Of a stretch of 64,000 nucleotides of DNA, positions 9,866 to 18,129 are shown piece after piece. The translations under genes were made by a program, and so were the position numbers. Position 1 is the first letter of the stretch. Every line of letters begins with the position of its first letter. Under the pieces are notes generated by a model. That model did no database searches and was not told the DNA's origin. It was given only the letters and a program-made list of their open reading frames with translations. This DNA comes from Bauldia sp. (GTDB lineage: Bacteria > Pseudomonadota > Alphaproteobacteria > Rhizobiales > Kaistiaceae): NCBI GenBank assembly GCA_026126025.1, contig JAHCJZ010000006.1, positions 62,001-126,000 on the forward strand. Reading direction: 5' to 3'.

Positions 9866-10944
9866 CCTCTCGCCGCAACGCACCGGGCGCCCGCCAGCTT
9901 CGCGCGGGCCTCGCGCTTGCGCTTGGCGTAACGTTCCTCGCCGGCTGCGGCGGCAATCTCGGCTATCTGGCGCAGACCGCGCGCGGGCATCTTCAGGTGA
10001 TGGGGGCGCGGGAGGACATTGCCGGCCTCGTCGCCGACCCTGCGACCGAACCGATGCTGCGGGCGGAGCTGGAGCAGGCGACCGCCATGCTCGACTTCGC
10101 CGCGAGCGAGCTGGCGCTGCCGGACAATGGCAGCTACCGCGCCTATGTCGACATCGGCCGGCCCTATGTCGTGGTCAACGTGGTGGCGACGCCGGAGCTG
10201 TCGCTCGACCCGGTCACCTGGTGCTTCCCCGTCGCCGGCTGCGTCTCCTATCGCGGCTATTTCGACCTGGAGGAAGCGCGCGTCTTCGCCCTCGGGCTGG
10301 CGGATGCGGGCTATGACGTGACGCTGAGCCCGGCCACGGCCTATTCAACGCTCGGCTGGTTCAACGACCCGCTGCCGAGCACCATCCTCGCGCGCGGCGA
10401 GGTGCAGCTTGCCGGCACGCTGTTCCACGAGCTGTCGCATCAGCGTGTCTATGTCGCCGGCGATTCGATGTTCAACGAGTCCTACGCCGTGACGGTCGAG
10501 CGCGAGGGCGTCCGCCGGTGGCTCCGCGCCCATGGCGGGTCCGCCGCCATCGCCGCATATGACGCCAACCTTCGCCGCGAGGCGGCGTTCCTCGACCTCA
10601 TCCTCGGCGCCCGCGCCGAACTCGACGCGCTCTACCGCTCATCCGCCTCGGACGAGGAGAAGCACGCTGGCAAGGCCGCGATCTTCGCAGCGCTGCGCCG
10701 CGACTATGCGCGGCTCAAGGCCTCGTGGGGCGGCTATGCCGGCTACGACGGGTGGTTCGAGCGCGACCTCAACAACGCCCATCTCGCCGCGATCGGCACC
10801 TATGAGGAGCACGTCGCGGCGTTCGAGGCGCTGCTGCGCCGCGAGGGCGGCGACATGGCGGCGTTCCACGCCGCCGTCGAGGCGCTGGCCGCTCTGCCGC
10901 GCGTGGAGCGCGACGCGGCGCTCGCCGCGCTGGAGCGCGGGTAG
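9850..10944 (+). CDS. Lipoprotein zinc metalloprotease, putative aminopeptidase (PF10023-like)
   Basis: A 364-residue protein with a lipoprotein signal: Arg-rich start, hydrophobic stretch ALALGVTFLAGC with lipobox Leu-Ala-Gly-Cys near residue 33. The mature part begins NLGYLAQTARGHLQVM, a hallmark of the putative aminopeptidase family (YjgP-independent, PF10023), and has the zinc motif HELSHQRVYV at about residues 192-201 with a downstream NESYAVTVEREG glutamate. The protein probably works in the periplasm anchored to the outer membrane. The only in-frame start upstream of the lipobox is GTG 9850, which lies inside the right arm of the preceding terminator and has no obvious Shine-Dalgarno sequence, so the true start or the transcript arrangement is uncertain. 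Confidence 0.83.
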   Translation: MPLRFSSRRNAPGARQLRAGLALALGVTFLAGCGGNLGYLAQTARGHLQVMGAREDIAGLVADPATEPMLRAELEQATAMLDFAASELALPDNGSYRAYVDIGRPYVVVNVVATPELSLDPVTWCFPVAGCVSYRGYFDLEEARVFALGLADAGYDVTLSPATAYSTLGWFNDPLPSTILARGEVQLAGTLFHELSHQRVYVAGDSMFNESYAVTVEREGVRRWLRAHGGSAAIAAYDANLRREAAFLDLILGARAELDALYRSSASDEEKHAGKAAIFAALRRDYARLKASWGGYAGYDGWFERDLNNAHLAAIGTYEEHVAAFEALLRREGGDMAAFHAAVEALAALPRVERDAALAALERG

Positions 10945-10984
10945 GGGGACGACGGGGGCCGTGCGGCGCCCGTCGCCCGTTGCG

Positions 10985-11413
10985 TCAGTCGTTCGTCGTG
11001 ATGACGATGATGTCGGGGCAGGTCACGGGCTCGAAGTTGCCGCTGTTGGGCGGCCGCTCGTTGTAGCAATTGTAGGTGCCCTTATCGACCGGCACCTCGG
11101 CGGTCGCGAGCCCGCGCACCGCCGCCGGCGAAACGACCTGGCCGCGGCTGACCAGCGCGGCGATGTCTTCCGACCTCTGCTGCTGGTTGGAGTCGGGCTT
11201 GGCGACGATGACGTCGGGACAACGGACTTCAACTTTATTCCCGTTCGCATCGATATTGTAACATTTGTCGGCCTGCGGATTCATATCCAGGACCAGATTT
11301 CCGATGACCGGACGCAAAGGATCCGAGCCCGCCGCCCGCAATTGCTGAGCCTGGACCTCGACACTAGCGACGGACAGCGCTGCAACCGCTGCCAACAGTC
11401 CGATGATCTTCAT
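10985..11413 (-). CDS. Small secreted protein with two CYN...CPD repeats
   Basis: A 142-residue protein from the ATG at 11413 with a clear Sec signal (MKIIGLLAAVAALSVASVEVQA, cleaved near residue 23). I do not recognise the family. The mature part contains two similar units: KCYNIDANGNKVEVRCPDVIV and a second with NCYN, then VTCPDIIVI near the C-terminus. Each unit pairs CYN with CPD(V/I)IV about 12-16 residues later, suggesting one disulphide per unit and an internal duplication. Between them is a polar QQQRSED linker. It is convergent with the metalloprotease gene. It may be a periplasmic or surface protein; function unknown. Confidence 0.7.
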   Translation of the reverse strand: MKIIGLLAAVAALSVASVEVQAQQLRAAGSDPLRPVIGNLVLDMNPQADKCYNIDANGNKVEVRCPDVIVAKPDSNQQQRSEDIAALVSRGQVVSPAAVRGLATAEVPVDKGTYNCYNERPPNSGNFEPVTCPDIIVITTND

Positions 11414-11543
11414 AGGGATAGACCTTCTCTGTCTCACCCCCCAGCGAATGCTATCGGGGCGGTCGGTCAGGACCATCGCGTATCGGTTGCATGTCCGTTG
11501 AGGCTTAACGGGCGCGACCGTCGGAGCGACCTCAACTACCTCT

Positions 11544-11626
11544 CGTCATTCTGGCGGAGGCCGGAATCCAGGGCCGCAAGCGCATGAGCCGGTGGGGCTG
11601 GACCCCGGCCTTCGCCGGGGCGACGA
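11544..11626. repeat. Palindromic dispersed repeat, family A copy 2
   Basis: CGTCATTCTGGCGGAGGCC at the left and CTGGACCCCGGCCTTCGCC with GGGGCGACGA at the right, matching the copies at 3611 and 38459. It ends just before the 3' end of the following minus-strand gene. Confidence 0.85.
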
Positions 11627-11631
11627 ATGTG

Positions 11632-12207
11632 TCAAGCCTTGGAGTGGTCCTGCAGGCCGATCGAGCGCTTGAAGGCGGCGAGGAGGGCGAGGTAGGCGGC
11701 TTGCACCTCCTCGCGCGAGGGCGGCGGCGCGGTGTCGAACATCGCGGTCCATGCCTCGTTCCATGCGAAGAAGCGGCTGGCGCGGCGGTCGCCGAGCGGG
11801 CTCGACAGAGTGGAGCGGATGCGCGCGTCGGTGCCGGGGTCGTTGAATGTGCGGAAGGCGAGGGCCATCAGCGCCTGGTAGGCGCGGAAGGTCTCGTCGT
11901 CGAGGATGTACTGGCCGATGAAGATGCGGCGGTCGGCGTCGCGCTTGATGGCGACGATCTCGGGCGGCGTCTTCTCCTGCCAGTTCCCGACCCAGAGCAG
12001 GTAGCAATAGAGGTCGTTGAGGGGCGGGGCGACGGCGTCGTAGATCTCGATCCGCTTGTCGATGACGCGGCGGTTGCGCCACTGCGCCTCCTCGATCCGC
12101 TTCAGGCGGCGGTTGACGATGATCGCGGTGATTGCCGCAGTGGCCGCGATGGTGAGCGGGCCGACAAAGGCGACGATCAGCTTCACGACTTCGAGCGAGT
12201 TCCACAT
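11632..12207 (-). CDS. Membrane-anchored hypothetical protein
   Basis: A 191-residue protein of unknown function. One hydrophobic helix near the N-terminus (residues 8-30, VKLIVAFVGPLTIAATAAITA) anchors it to the inner membrane, followed by a helical, Arg/Glu-rich cytoplasmic domain (RRLKRIEEAQWRNRRVIDKR). The domain has many Trp and aromatic residues (LYCYLLWVGNWQEKTP, FFAWNEAWTAMFD). The ATG lies 4 bases after the uvrD stop with GAGG overlapping the uvrD end, so it is probably translated from the uvrD transcript. Nothing in the sequence links it functionally to DNA repair. Confidence 0.65.
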   Translation of the reverse strand: MWNSLEVVKLIVAFVGPLTIAATAAITAIIVNRRLKRIEEAQWRNRRVIDKRIEIYDAVAPPLNDLYCYLLWVGNWQEKTPPEIVAIKRDADRRIFIGQYILDDETFRAYQALMALAFRTFNDPGTDARIRSTLSSPLGDRRASRFFAWNEAWTAMFDTAPPPSREEVQAAYLALLAAFKRSIGLQDHSKA

Positions 12208-12211
12208 CCGG

Positions 12212-14680
12212 TCAGTGGACCTCGACGAAGGAGTCGATGACGCGCTTCTGGCCGGCCTTGTCGAAGTCGATCGTCAGCTTGTTGCCGTCGATCGAGGTGA
12301 TGTGGCCGTAGCCGAATTTCTGGTGGAAGACGCGCTGGCCGAGACCGTAGGGCGACTGCGCCGAGCTCTTCGCCACCAGCTCGCCCTCGATCTCCATCGG
12401 GCCGCCGGCGCGGGTCGAGGGCCGGATGCCTTCGCGCCCGCGGCGATAGCCGCCCCCGCCGAACATGTCGCCCTGGTTCTCGGCGTCGCGCCGCGCCTTG
12501 GCGCGCTGCCAGCCCGGCGTCTCGTAGGTGTTGGCAAAGGCCTCGGCCTTGTCGAAGCGGCTCGCGCCATAGCCGCCCATGCCGCGGACGCCGTAGCCGC
12601 CATAGCTCGGGCCCTGCTCCATGATCTCGATATGGTCGGGCGGCAGCTCGTCGACGAAGCGCGAGGGGATGGACGATTGCCAGAGGCCGTGGATGCGGCG
12701 GTTGGCGGCGAACCAGATATAGGCGCGGCGCTTGGCGCGGGTGATGCCGACATAGGCGAGCCGCCGCTCCTCCTCCAGCGAAGCGCGGCCGCCCTCGTCG
12801 AGCGCGCGCTGGTTGGGGAAGACGCCTTCCTCCCAGCCGGGGAGGAACACGGTCTCGAACTCCAGCCCCTTGGCCGAGTGCAGCGTCATGATCGAGATCG
12901 CCTCGGCGTCGCCGTCGCGCTCGGTGTCCATCACCAGGCTGATGTGCTCGAGGAAGCCGCCCATCGTCTCGAAATCGTCCATCGAGCGGATGAGCTCCTT
13001 GAGGTTCTCCAGCCGCCCCGGCGCGTCGGCGGAGCGGTCGTTCTGCCACATCTCGGTATAGCCGGATTCCTCCAGGATCAGCTCGGCGAGCTCGGTATGG
13101 CGCATCGTCTCCAGCTGGCCGCGCCAGCGGCCGAACTGGTCGAGGAGGTCGCGGAGCGCGGTCCGGGTGCGGGCGTTGATCTCCTCGGTGTCGATCAGCT
13201 CGTTCGCCGCCTGCTGCATCGGAATGCCCTGGCGGCGGGCATAATCGTGGAGGAGCCGCACCGTCGCGTCACCGATGCCGCGCCGCGGCGTGTTGACGAT
13301 GCGCTCGAAGGCGAGGTCGTCGGCCGGCTGCGCGGTGGCGCGGAGATAGGCGAGGGCGTCGCGGATCTCCTGCCGCTCGTAGAAGCGCGGGCCGCCGATG
13401 ACGCGGTAGTCGAGGCCGAGGGTGACGAAGCGGTCCTCGAAGGAGCGCATCTGGAACGAGGCGCGCACCAGGATCGCGACCTCGTTGAGGTTCTGGCCGT
13501 GGCGCTGCAGGCGCTCGATCTCGTCGCCGATCGCGCGGGCTTCCTCTTCCGAATCCCAGGCGGAGGCGACCTTCACCGGCACCGCCTCGGGGTCGACCGC
13601 GTCGGTGAACAGCGTCTTGCCGAGCCGGCTCTCATTGTGGGCGATGAGATGCGAGGCGGCGCCGAGGATCGGGCTGGTGGAGCGGTAGTTGCGCTCCAGC
13701 CGGATCACCGCGGCGCCGGGGAAGTCCTTCTCGAAGCGGAGGATGTTGTCGACCTCCGCGCCGCGCCAGCCATAGATCGACTGGTCGTCGTCGCCGACGC
13801 AGCAGAGATTGGCGCGCGACACGTTCGGCCCCGCCGGCCGCTGGGCGAGGAGGCGCAGCCAGAGATACTGCGCGACATTGGTGTCCTGATATTCGTCGAC
13901 CAGCATGTAGCGGAAGCGGAGGTGATAGTCCTTAAGGACGTCCGGATGCTCGCGGAAGAGCCGGAGGCACTCCAGCAGCAGGTCGCCGAAATCGACCGCG
14001 TTGAGGATCTTCAGCCGCGCCTGATACGCCGCGTAGAGGTCGGCGCCGCGGCCATTGGCGAACGCCATGCCTTCGCCGGGCGGCAGGTCGCGCGGGCCCC
14101 AGCCGCGGTTCTTCCAGTTGTCGATCATCCCGGCGAGGGCACGAGCCGGCCAGCGCTTCTCGTCGACATTGGCGGCCTGGATCACCTGCTTCATCAGGCG
14201 GAGCTGATCGTCGGTGTCGAGGATGGTGAAATCCGGCTTCAGCCCGATCAGCTCGGCGTGGCGGCGCAGCAGCTTGACGCCGATCGAGTGGAACGTGCCG
14301 AGCCACTGCATGCCCTCGACCGCGCCGCCGATGAGGTTGCCGATGCGGTGCCGCATCTCGCGCGCGGCCTTGTTGGTGAAGGTGACGGCGAGGATCTCCC
14401 ACGGCCGCGCCTTGCCGGTGGCGAGGAGATGGGCGATGCGGGTCGTCAGCACGCGGGTCTTGCCGGTGCCGGCGCCCGCCAGCACCAGCACCGGCCCCTC
14501 TGTGGTTTCGACGGCGCGGCGCTGCTCCGGGTTGAGCGCGTCGAGATAGTCGACGCGGCGGGCGTTGATCGCGCGCGCGGCAATGCTCCCGGCCTCGCTC
14601 GCGGGCGGCCCGGCGTCGTCGTCATAGGCGCTGAGCGGGGGACCGGCCTCGAAAGCCGCGTCCTCGTCGCGTCCGGTCAT
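12212..14680 (-). CDS. uvrD: UvrD/PcrA-type superfamily 1 DNA helicase
   Basis: An 822-residue 3'-5' helicase acting in nucleotide excision repair, mismatch repair and removal of proteins from DNA. Motifs in order are the Q motif LNPEQRRAVET, Walker A LAGAGTGKT, motif Ia VTFTNKAAREMRHR, motif II LVDEYQDTN, motif III DDQSIYGWRGA, motif IV RLERNYRST, motif V IMTLHSAKGLEFETVFLPGWEEGVFP and motif VI EERRLAYVGITRAKRRAYI. A Gly/Arg-rich linker near 690-740 leads to a C-terminal Tudor-like segment (QRVFHQKFGYGHITSIDGNKLTIDF) known to bind RNA polymerase in PcrA/UvrD. An acidic 40-residue N-terminal extension is also seen. Confidence 0.96.
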   Translation of the reverse strand: MTGRDEDAAFEAGPPLSAYDDDAGPPASEAGSIAARAINARRVDYLDALNPEQRRAVETTEGPVLVLAGAGTGKTRVLTTRIAHLLATGKARPWEILAVTFTNKAAREMRHRIGNLIGGAVEGMQWLGTFHSIGVKLLRRHAELIGLKPDFTILDTDDQLRLMKQVIQAANVDEKRWPARALAGMIDNWKNRGWGPRDLPPGEGMAFANGRGADLYAAYQARLKILNAVDFGDLLLECLRLFREHPDVLKDYHLRFRYMLVDEYQDTNVAQYLWLRLLAQRPAGPNVSRANLCCVGDDDQSIYGWRGAEVDNILRFEKDFPGAAVIRLERNYRSTSPILGAASHLIAHNESRLGKTLFTDAVDPEAVPVKVASAWDSEEEARAIGDEIERLQRHGQNLNEVAILVRASFQMRSFEDRFVTLGLDYRVIGGPRFYERQEIRDALAYLRATAQPADDLAFERIVNTPRRGIGDATVRLLHDYARRQGIPMQQAANELIDTEEINARTRTALRDLLDQFGRWRGQLETMRHTELAELILEESGYTEMWQNDRSADAPGRLENLKELIRSMDDFETMGGFLEHISLVMDTERDGDAEAISIMTLHSAKGLEFETVFLPGWEEGVFPNQRALDEGGRASLEEERRLAYVGITRAKRRAYIWFAANRRIHGLWQSSIPSRFVDELPPDHIEIMEQGPSYGGYGVRGMGGYGASRFDKAEAFANTYETPGWQRAKARRDAENQGDMFGGGGYRRGREGIRPSTRAGGPMEIEGELVAKSSAQSPYGLGQRVFHQKFGYGHITSIDGNKLTIDFDKAGQKRVIDSFVEVH

Positions 14681-14970
14681 CGGGATCCCGCGGCTCGATT
14701 CTTCAGGAGAACACTATAGCAACAGATAGGACGCCGCGAGCGCCAAGGGTAGAGCGGCGGTCAACGGGCGTTTCGTCCCCGGCAAAACCGTGCGGCCAGC
14801 GGCCCGCGATGAAACTGTCGTGAGCAGGGCCGTCGAAATCAAGGAAATCCCATCGGTATTAGCCTCGTCTATCGCGGACATAGGCGGCTGCCGCGGTCGC
14901 GGTCGTGCTTTCCTCCGCGCATGCCGGTGAGGGAGTCCGGCGATGGTTTCACCATTGGGGAGGTTCTTCC
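14681..14970. other. Divergent intergenic region uvrD / secreted operon
   Basis: About 290 bases with no convincing gene. It must hold the uvrD promoter (a TATAGT hexamer on the minus strand near 14715 is a possible -10 element) and the promoter for the pentapeptide operon. Just before the next start there is GTTTCACCATTGGGGAGG, which ends in the Shine-Dalgarno sequence. No palindrome stands out. Confidence 0.4.
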
Positions 14971-15435
14971 ATGCGGAAGGTTGTGAAGTCAGGACTGGTA
15001 GCGCTCGGCGCCGCGCTCCTTTCGACGGCGGCTCTGGCGCAGGAATCCGGCGTGGTCGTGCTCGGCGCGCCGACCGACATCTATCTGGAGGTGACGACCG
15101 GGGCGAACGGCGAGCCGATCCTGTCGCAGGAGGAGTTCCCGCTTCTTCTCGGCGGCTACTACCGGTTCAATTTCGTCTGCCCCGATGCGGAAGACGATTC
15201 CACCGGCTTTCATTTCGAGGTCACCGACCTTCTGACCAATTCGCATCTGCGCGTGGTGTCGATCGGCGACATTGAGCTCTACATGCAGGGGCTCTTCTTC
15301 CGCGCGATCGAGTGCGACGAGGCGGGTTCGGCCCGCTTCAGCTTCCATCCGATGCGCCGCGGCGTCTACGACATCTACGTCCGCGACCATTCCGATCCTC
15401 CCCAGGAGGCTTGGGGCCGGGTCATCGTCGAGTAG
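14971..15435 (+). CDS. Secreted cupredoxin-like protein heading the pentapeptide operon
   Basis: A 154-residue protein; the ATG at 14971 is preceded by GGGGAGG, and the first 23 residues form a Sec signal ending AALAQ. The mature part has a beta-rich pattern with GGYYRFNF, DLLTNSHLRVVSI, GLFFRAIECDEAGSARFSF and RGVYDIYVRDH. This order resembles small periplasmic cupredoxin-like proteins of alphaproteobacteria (GKYYR ... apex ... EFDDxG ... RPGTYxFYV). No obvious Cys-Met-His copper site remains, so metal binding is doubtful. It is 63 bases upstream of the first of four pentapeptide-repeat genes and probably shares their transcript. A truncated relative begins at 63762. Confidence 0.65.
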   Translation: MRKVVKSGLVALGAALLSTAALAQESGVVVLGAPTDIYLEVTTGANGEPILSQEEFPLLLGGYYRFNFVCPDAEDDSTGFHFEVTDLLTNSHLRVVSIGDIELYMQGLFFRAIECDEAGSARFSFHPMRRGVYDIYVRDHSDPPQEAWGRVIVE

Positions 15436-15498
15436 CCCGGTCTTTGCCATCCCTGCGCCGCCGGTCCGCCGGCGGCGCTCGCTTCCGGAGGATCATCG

Positions 15499-16107
15499 AT
15501 GAAGCGTGTGCTGACGGGCGCCGCCGCCGGCGCCCTCCTCGCGGCGATTCCCGCGCTCGCCTTCGATCAGGCGAGCGTCGACGCGCTGCTTTCGACCAAG
15601 CAATGCTACGACTGCGACCTGACGGGCGCCGACCTTGCCGGCGCCGATCTCGCCGACGTCTACCTCACCTATTCCAACCTGACGGGCGCCAATCTCGGCG
15701 GAGCCGACCTGAGCAACGGCTTCATGTCGCTCGCCGATTTCACCAGCGCCGATCTGTCGAACGCCACGATCGACGGCGGCAACCTTTCCCAGACGAATCT
15801 CAGCGGCGCCACGCTGAGCAATGCTTCGCTCGCCGGTGCCTCGCTGCGCAATGCCAGCCTCACCGGCGCCAGGGCCGACGGCGCCTTCCTCGGCGGTGCG
15901 ATCCTTGTGCGCGCCAATCTCCGCGACGCGGACTTCACCGGCGCGGACCTCACCGGCGCCGATCTCACCAGCGCGATCGTGACGGGCGCCGTTTTCACTG
16001 ACGCCGATCTCAGCGGCGCGATCACCGAGCGGATGAGCTTCTCCAGCGCCATCCTGTGCCGGACCACCATGCCCGACGGTTCGGTCAACGACAGCGGTTG
16101 CCCCTAG
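15499..16107 (+). CDS. Secreted pentapeptide-repeat protein 1 with cysteine caps
   Basis: A 202-residue protein with a signal peptide (residues 1-21, ending PALAF) and about 30 tandem A(D/N)LxG-type pentapeptides between residues 38 and 185, predicted to form a right-handed quadrilateral beta-helix. Cys36 and Cys39 (KQCYDCDLTG) precede the first repeat, and the C-terminal cap reads AILCRTTMPDGSVNDSGC, giving four cysteines that could form disulphides in the periplasm. It is the first of four adjacent paralogues. The family often has no known ligand; some cytoplasmic members mimic DNA against gyrase, but export makes that unlikely here. Confidence 0.88.
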   Translation: MKRVLTGAAAGALLAAIPALAFDQASVDALLSTKQCYDCDLTGADLAGADLADVYLTYSNLTGANLGGADLSNGFMSLADFTSADLSNATIDGGNLSQTNLSGATLSNASLAGASLRNASLTGARADGAFLGGAILVRANLRDADFTGADLTGADLTSAIVTGAVFTDADLSGAITERMSFSSAILCRTTMPDGSVNDSGCP

Positions 16108-16115
16108 GAGCGCTC

Positions 16116-16790
16116 ATGACACGCCTTGCCATCGGAACCGCGGCCGTCCTCGCGGTGATCCTCGCGCCGGCTGCGGTCGCGTTCGTCGAGGCCGATCTCG
16201 ACACGCTGCACTCGACCGGCTCCTGCGACACGCGCTGCGACCTGTCGGGCGTCGACCTCACGGGCGCGGCTTTCCCCGGCGGGCAGCTTTCCAACGCCAA
16301 TTTCAGCGGCGCGACGATGGTCGGCATCGACCTCAGCAATGCCGACATGGCGGTGGTGAATCTCCGCGACGCCGATTTTACCGGCGCGAACGTGTCGAAC
16401 ACCTATCTGCGTTCGGCGACGATGATCGGCGCCAACCTCACCGACGCCGATTTCAGCGGCTCGATCTTCACCACCGCGAACATGACCGGCGCGATCGCGG
16501 CCGGCGCAAGCTTCGCCGGCGCCGGCTTCACCAATGCCACGCTGGCGGACGCCGATTTCACCGGGGCGGATTTCTCCGGCGCCAATCTCGATCGCACCAA
16601 TTTCCGCGGCGCGATCCTGGTCGGCGCGACGCTCGCCGGCGCCGACATCAGCGGAGCGGTGTTCACCGACGCCGACCTCACCGACGCCACGCTGGAGGGC
16701 GCGACAGTCGCGCGGATGGGCTTCACCAGCGCGCTGCTGTGCCGGACCACGATGCCGGACGGCAGCGTCGCCAATGACGATTGCCCGTAG
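16116..16790 (+). CDS. Secreted pentapeptide-repeat protein 2 with cysteine caps
   Basis: A 224-residue paralogue beginning at ATG 16116, only 8 bases after the stop of the previous gene and preceded by TAGGAGCG. The signal peptide runs to about residue 22 (LAPAAVAFVEADL). The N-terminal cap has cysteines in GSCDTRCDLSGVDL, a one-residue-longer spacing than in the other three copies. Repeats of ADFTGA/ANLTDA type fill residues about 40-205, and the C-terminal cap is ALLCRTTMPDGSVANDDC. It is closest to copy 1 in the cap (RTTMPDGSV). Predicted to be a periplasmic beta-helix; partner unknown. Confidence 0.87.
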   Translation: MTRLAIGTAAVLAVILAPAAVAFVEADLDTLHSTGSCDTRCDLSGVDLTGAAFPGGQLSNANFSGATMVGIDLSNADMAVVNLRDADFTGANVSNTYLRSATMIGANLTDADFSGSIFTTANMTGAIAAGASFAGAGFTNATLADADFTGADFSGANLDRTNFRGAILVGATLAGADISGAVFTDADLTDATLEGATVARMGFTSALLCRTTMPDGSVANDDCP

Positions 16791-16806
16791 GAAGGGGAGG
16801 TTCCGC

Positions 16807-17475
16807 ATGAAACGCATTCTCGGCGGGCTGGCGGTTCTGGCCGCGGCGGGCGTGGTGCCGGCGATCGCCTTCGACCAGGCGCATGTCGATCAGCTGCTCG
16901 CGACGAAGTCCTGCTTCGATTGCGACCTCACCGGCGCTGCGCTCGCCGGGGTCGACCTCTTCGACGTCTACATGACAAACGCCGACATGTCGGGCGCGGA
17001 TCTCACGGGCGCCAACCTCGCCGAGGGCTATCTCCGCTTCACCACGCTGGTCGGCACCGACTTCACCGGGGCGGACGTCACCAACGTCAATTTCGAGAGC
17101 GCCAACCTCACCGGGGCGCTGCTGGTCGATGCGATCGCGCCCGAGGCCTCGTTCATCAACGCGACGCTGGTCGGTGCGACGCTCGACGGCGGCGATTTCA
17201 GCGGTGCCAATTTCAACCGCGCCAATCTCCGCACGGCGAGCCTCGTCGGCGCCGATCTCTCCGGCGCCAACATCGTGAGCGCCATCCTCGGCGAAGCCGA
17301 TTTCACCGGCGCCGACCTCACCGGCGCGAATATCGAGCGCACCGGGATGACCGGCGTGAACCTCACCGACGCCGACCTCACGGGCGCCACCATCACGGCG
17401 ACGAGCCTCACGGCGGCGATCAAGTGCAACACGACCATGCCGGACGGGACGGTCGACAACAGCAACTGCGAATGA
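16807..17475 (+). CDS. Secreted pentapeptide-repeat protein 3 with cysteine caps
   Basis: A 222-residue paralogue. ATG 16807 follows AAGGGGAGG at ideal spacing. The signal peptide is followed by AFDQAHVDQLLATKSC, nearly identical to copy 1 (AFDQASVDALLSTKQC). Caps are SCFDCDLTG at the start and AIKCNTTMPDGTVDNSNC at the end, the latter shared with copy 4. Repeats are of ADLTGANL type with an irregular break around LLVDAIAPEASF. This patchwork, with an N-terminus like copy 1 and a C-terminus like copy 4, suggests duplication followed by recombination between copies. Confidence 0.87.
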   Translation: MKRILGGLAVLAAAGVVPAIAFDQAHVDQLLATKSCFDCDLTGAALAGVDLFDVYMTNADMSGADLTGANLAEGYLRFTTLVGTDFTGADVTNVNFESANLTGALLVDAIAPEASFINATLVGATLDGGDFSGANFNRANLRTASLVGADLSGANIVSAILGEADFTGADLTGANIERTGMTGVNLTDADLTGATITATSLTAAIKCNTTMPDGTVDNSNCE

Positions 17476-17486
17476 GGGAATGACCG

Positions 17487-18122
17487 ATGACGAAGCGCTG
17501 GCTCTGCGGACTGACGCTGGCGGCGGTCCTCGCCGCGCCGGCCTATGCCGTGGTCGAGGCCGATCGCGAGCGCCTGGTCGCGACCAATGAATGCGAGGGC
17601 TGCGACCTGTCGGGCGCGACGCTGGGATATCTCGACCTCACCGGAGCCAGCCTCGCCGGCGCCAACCTGACCGACACCTTCCTCCGCTTCTCGACCTTCG
17701 ACGGCGCCGACCTTGCGGGCGCCGACCTCACCAACGCGACGTTCCTGCAATCCTCCGCGGTGGGCACGTCGTTCCTCGACGCGCTGATGGACCATGCCGG
17801 CATGGAGGAGGGGACGATGAGCGGCGCCGACTTCACCGGCGCGACGCTGGTGGAGGCGCGGATCACCCGCACCAATCTTCGCGACGCGATCCTGGTCGGG
17901 GTCGATCTCAGCGGGGCGACCATCAACGGCGCGGTGCTCTCCGGCGCCGACCTCACCGGCGCGAATCTCACCGGCGTTTCGATCGACCGCACCGGGTTCA
18001 CGGGCGCCAATCTCACCGACGCCGACCTGACGGGTGCGACGCTGACCGCGACGAGCCTCACCTCGGCAATCAAGTGCAACACCACGATGCCGGACGGCAC
18101 GGTGGACAACAGCGGCTGCTAG
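17487..18122 (+). CDS. Secreted pentapeptide-repeat protein 4 with cysteine caps
   Basis: A 211-residue paralogue, last of the operon, 11 bases after copy 3. Its signal peptide ends APAYAVVEAD, more like copy 2 (AVAFVEAD). Caps are NECEGCDLSGATL and AIKCNTTMPDGTVDNSGC, ending exactly at the final cysteine. The repeat tract runs from about residue 36 to 195 and carries one acidic or methionine-rich interruption (ALMDHAGMEEGTMSG). It ends 7 bases before the stop of a convergent gene, with no hairpin terminator visible in that gap. Confidence 0.87.
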   Translation: MTKRWLCGLTLAAVLAAPAYAVVEADRERLVATNECEGCDLSGATLGYLDLTGASLAGANLTDTFLRFSTFDGADLAGADLTNATFLQSSAVGTSFLDALMDHAGMEEGTMSGADFTGATLVEARITRTNLRDAILVGVDLSGATINGAVLSGADLTGANLTGVSIDRTGFTGANLTDADLTGATLTATSLTSAIKCNTTMPDGTVDNSGC

Positions 18123-18129
18123 CCGCGCG

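Noticed and set aside
12056-14719. Long plus-strand frame opposite uvrD (887 codons)
   Set aside because: Product is Ala/Gly/Arg/His-biased without motifs; uvrD motifs on the other strand are complete.
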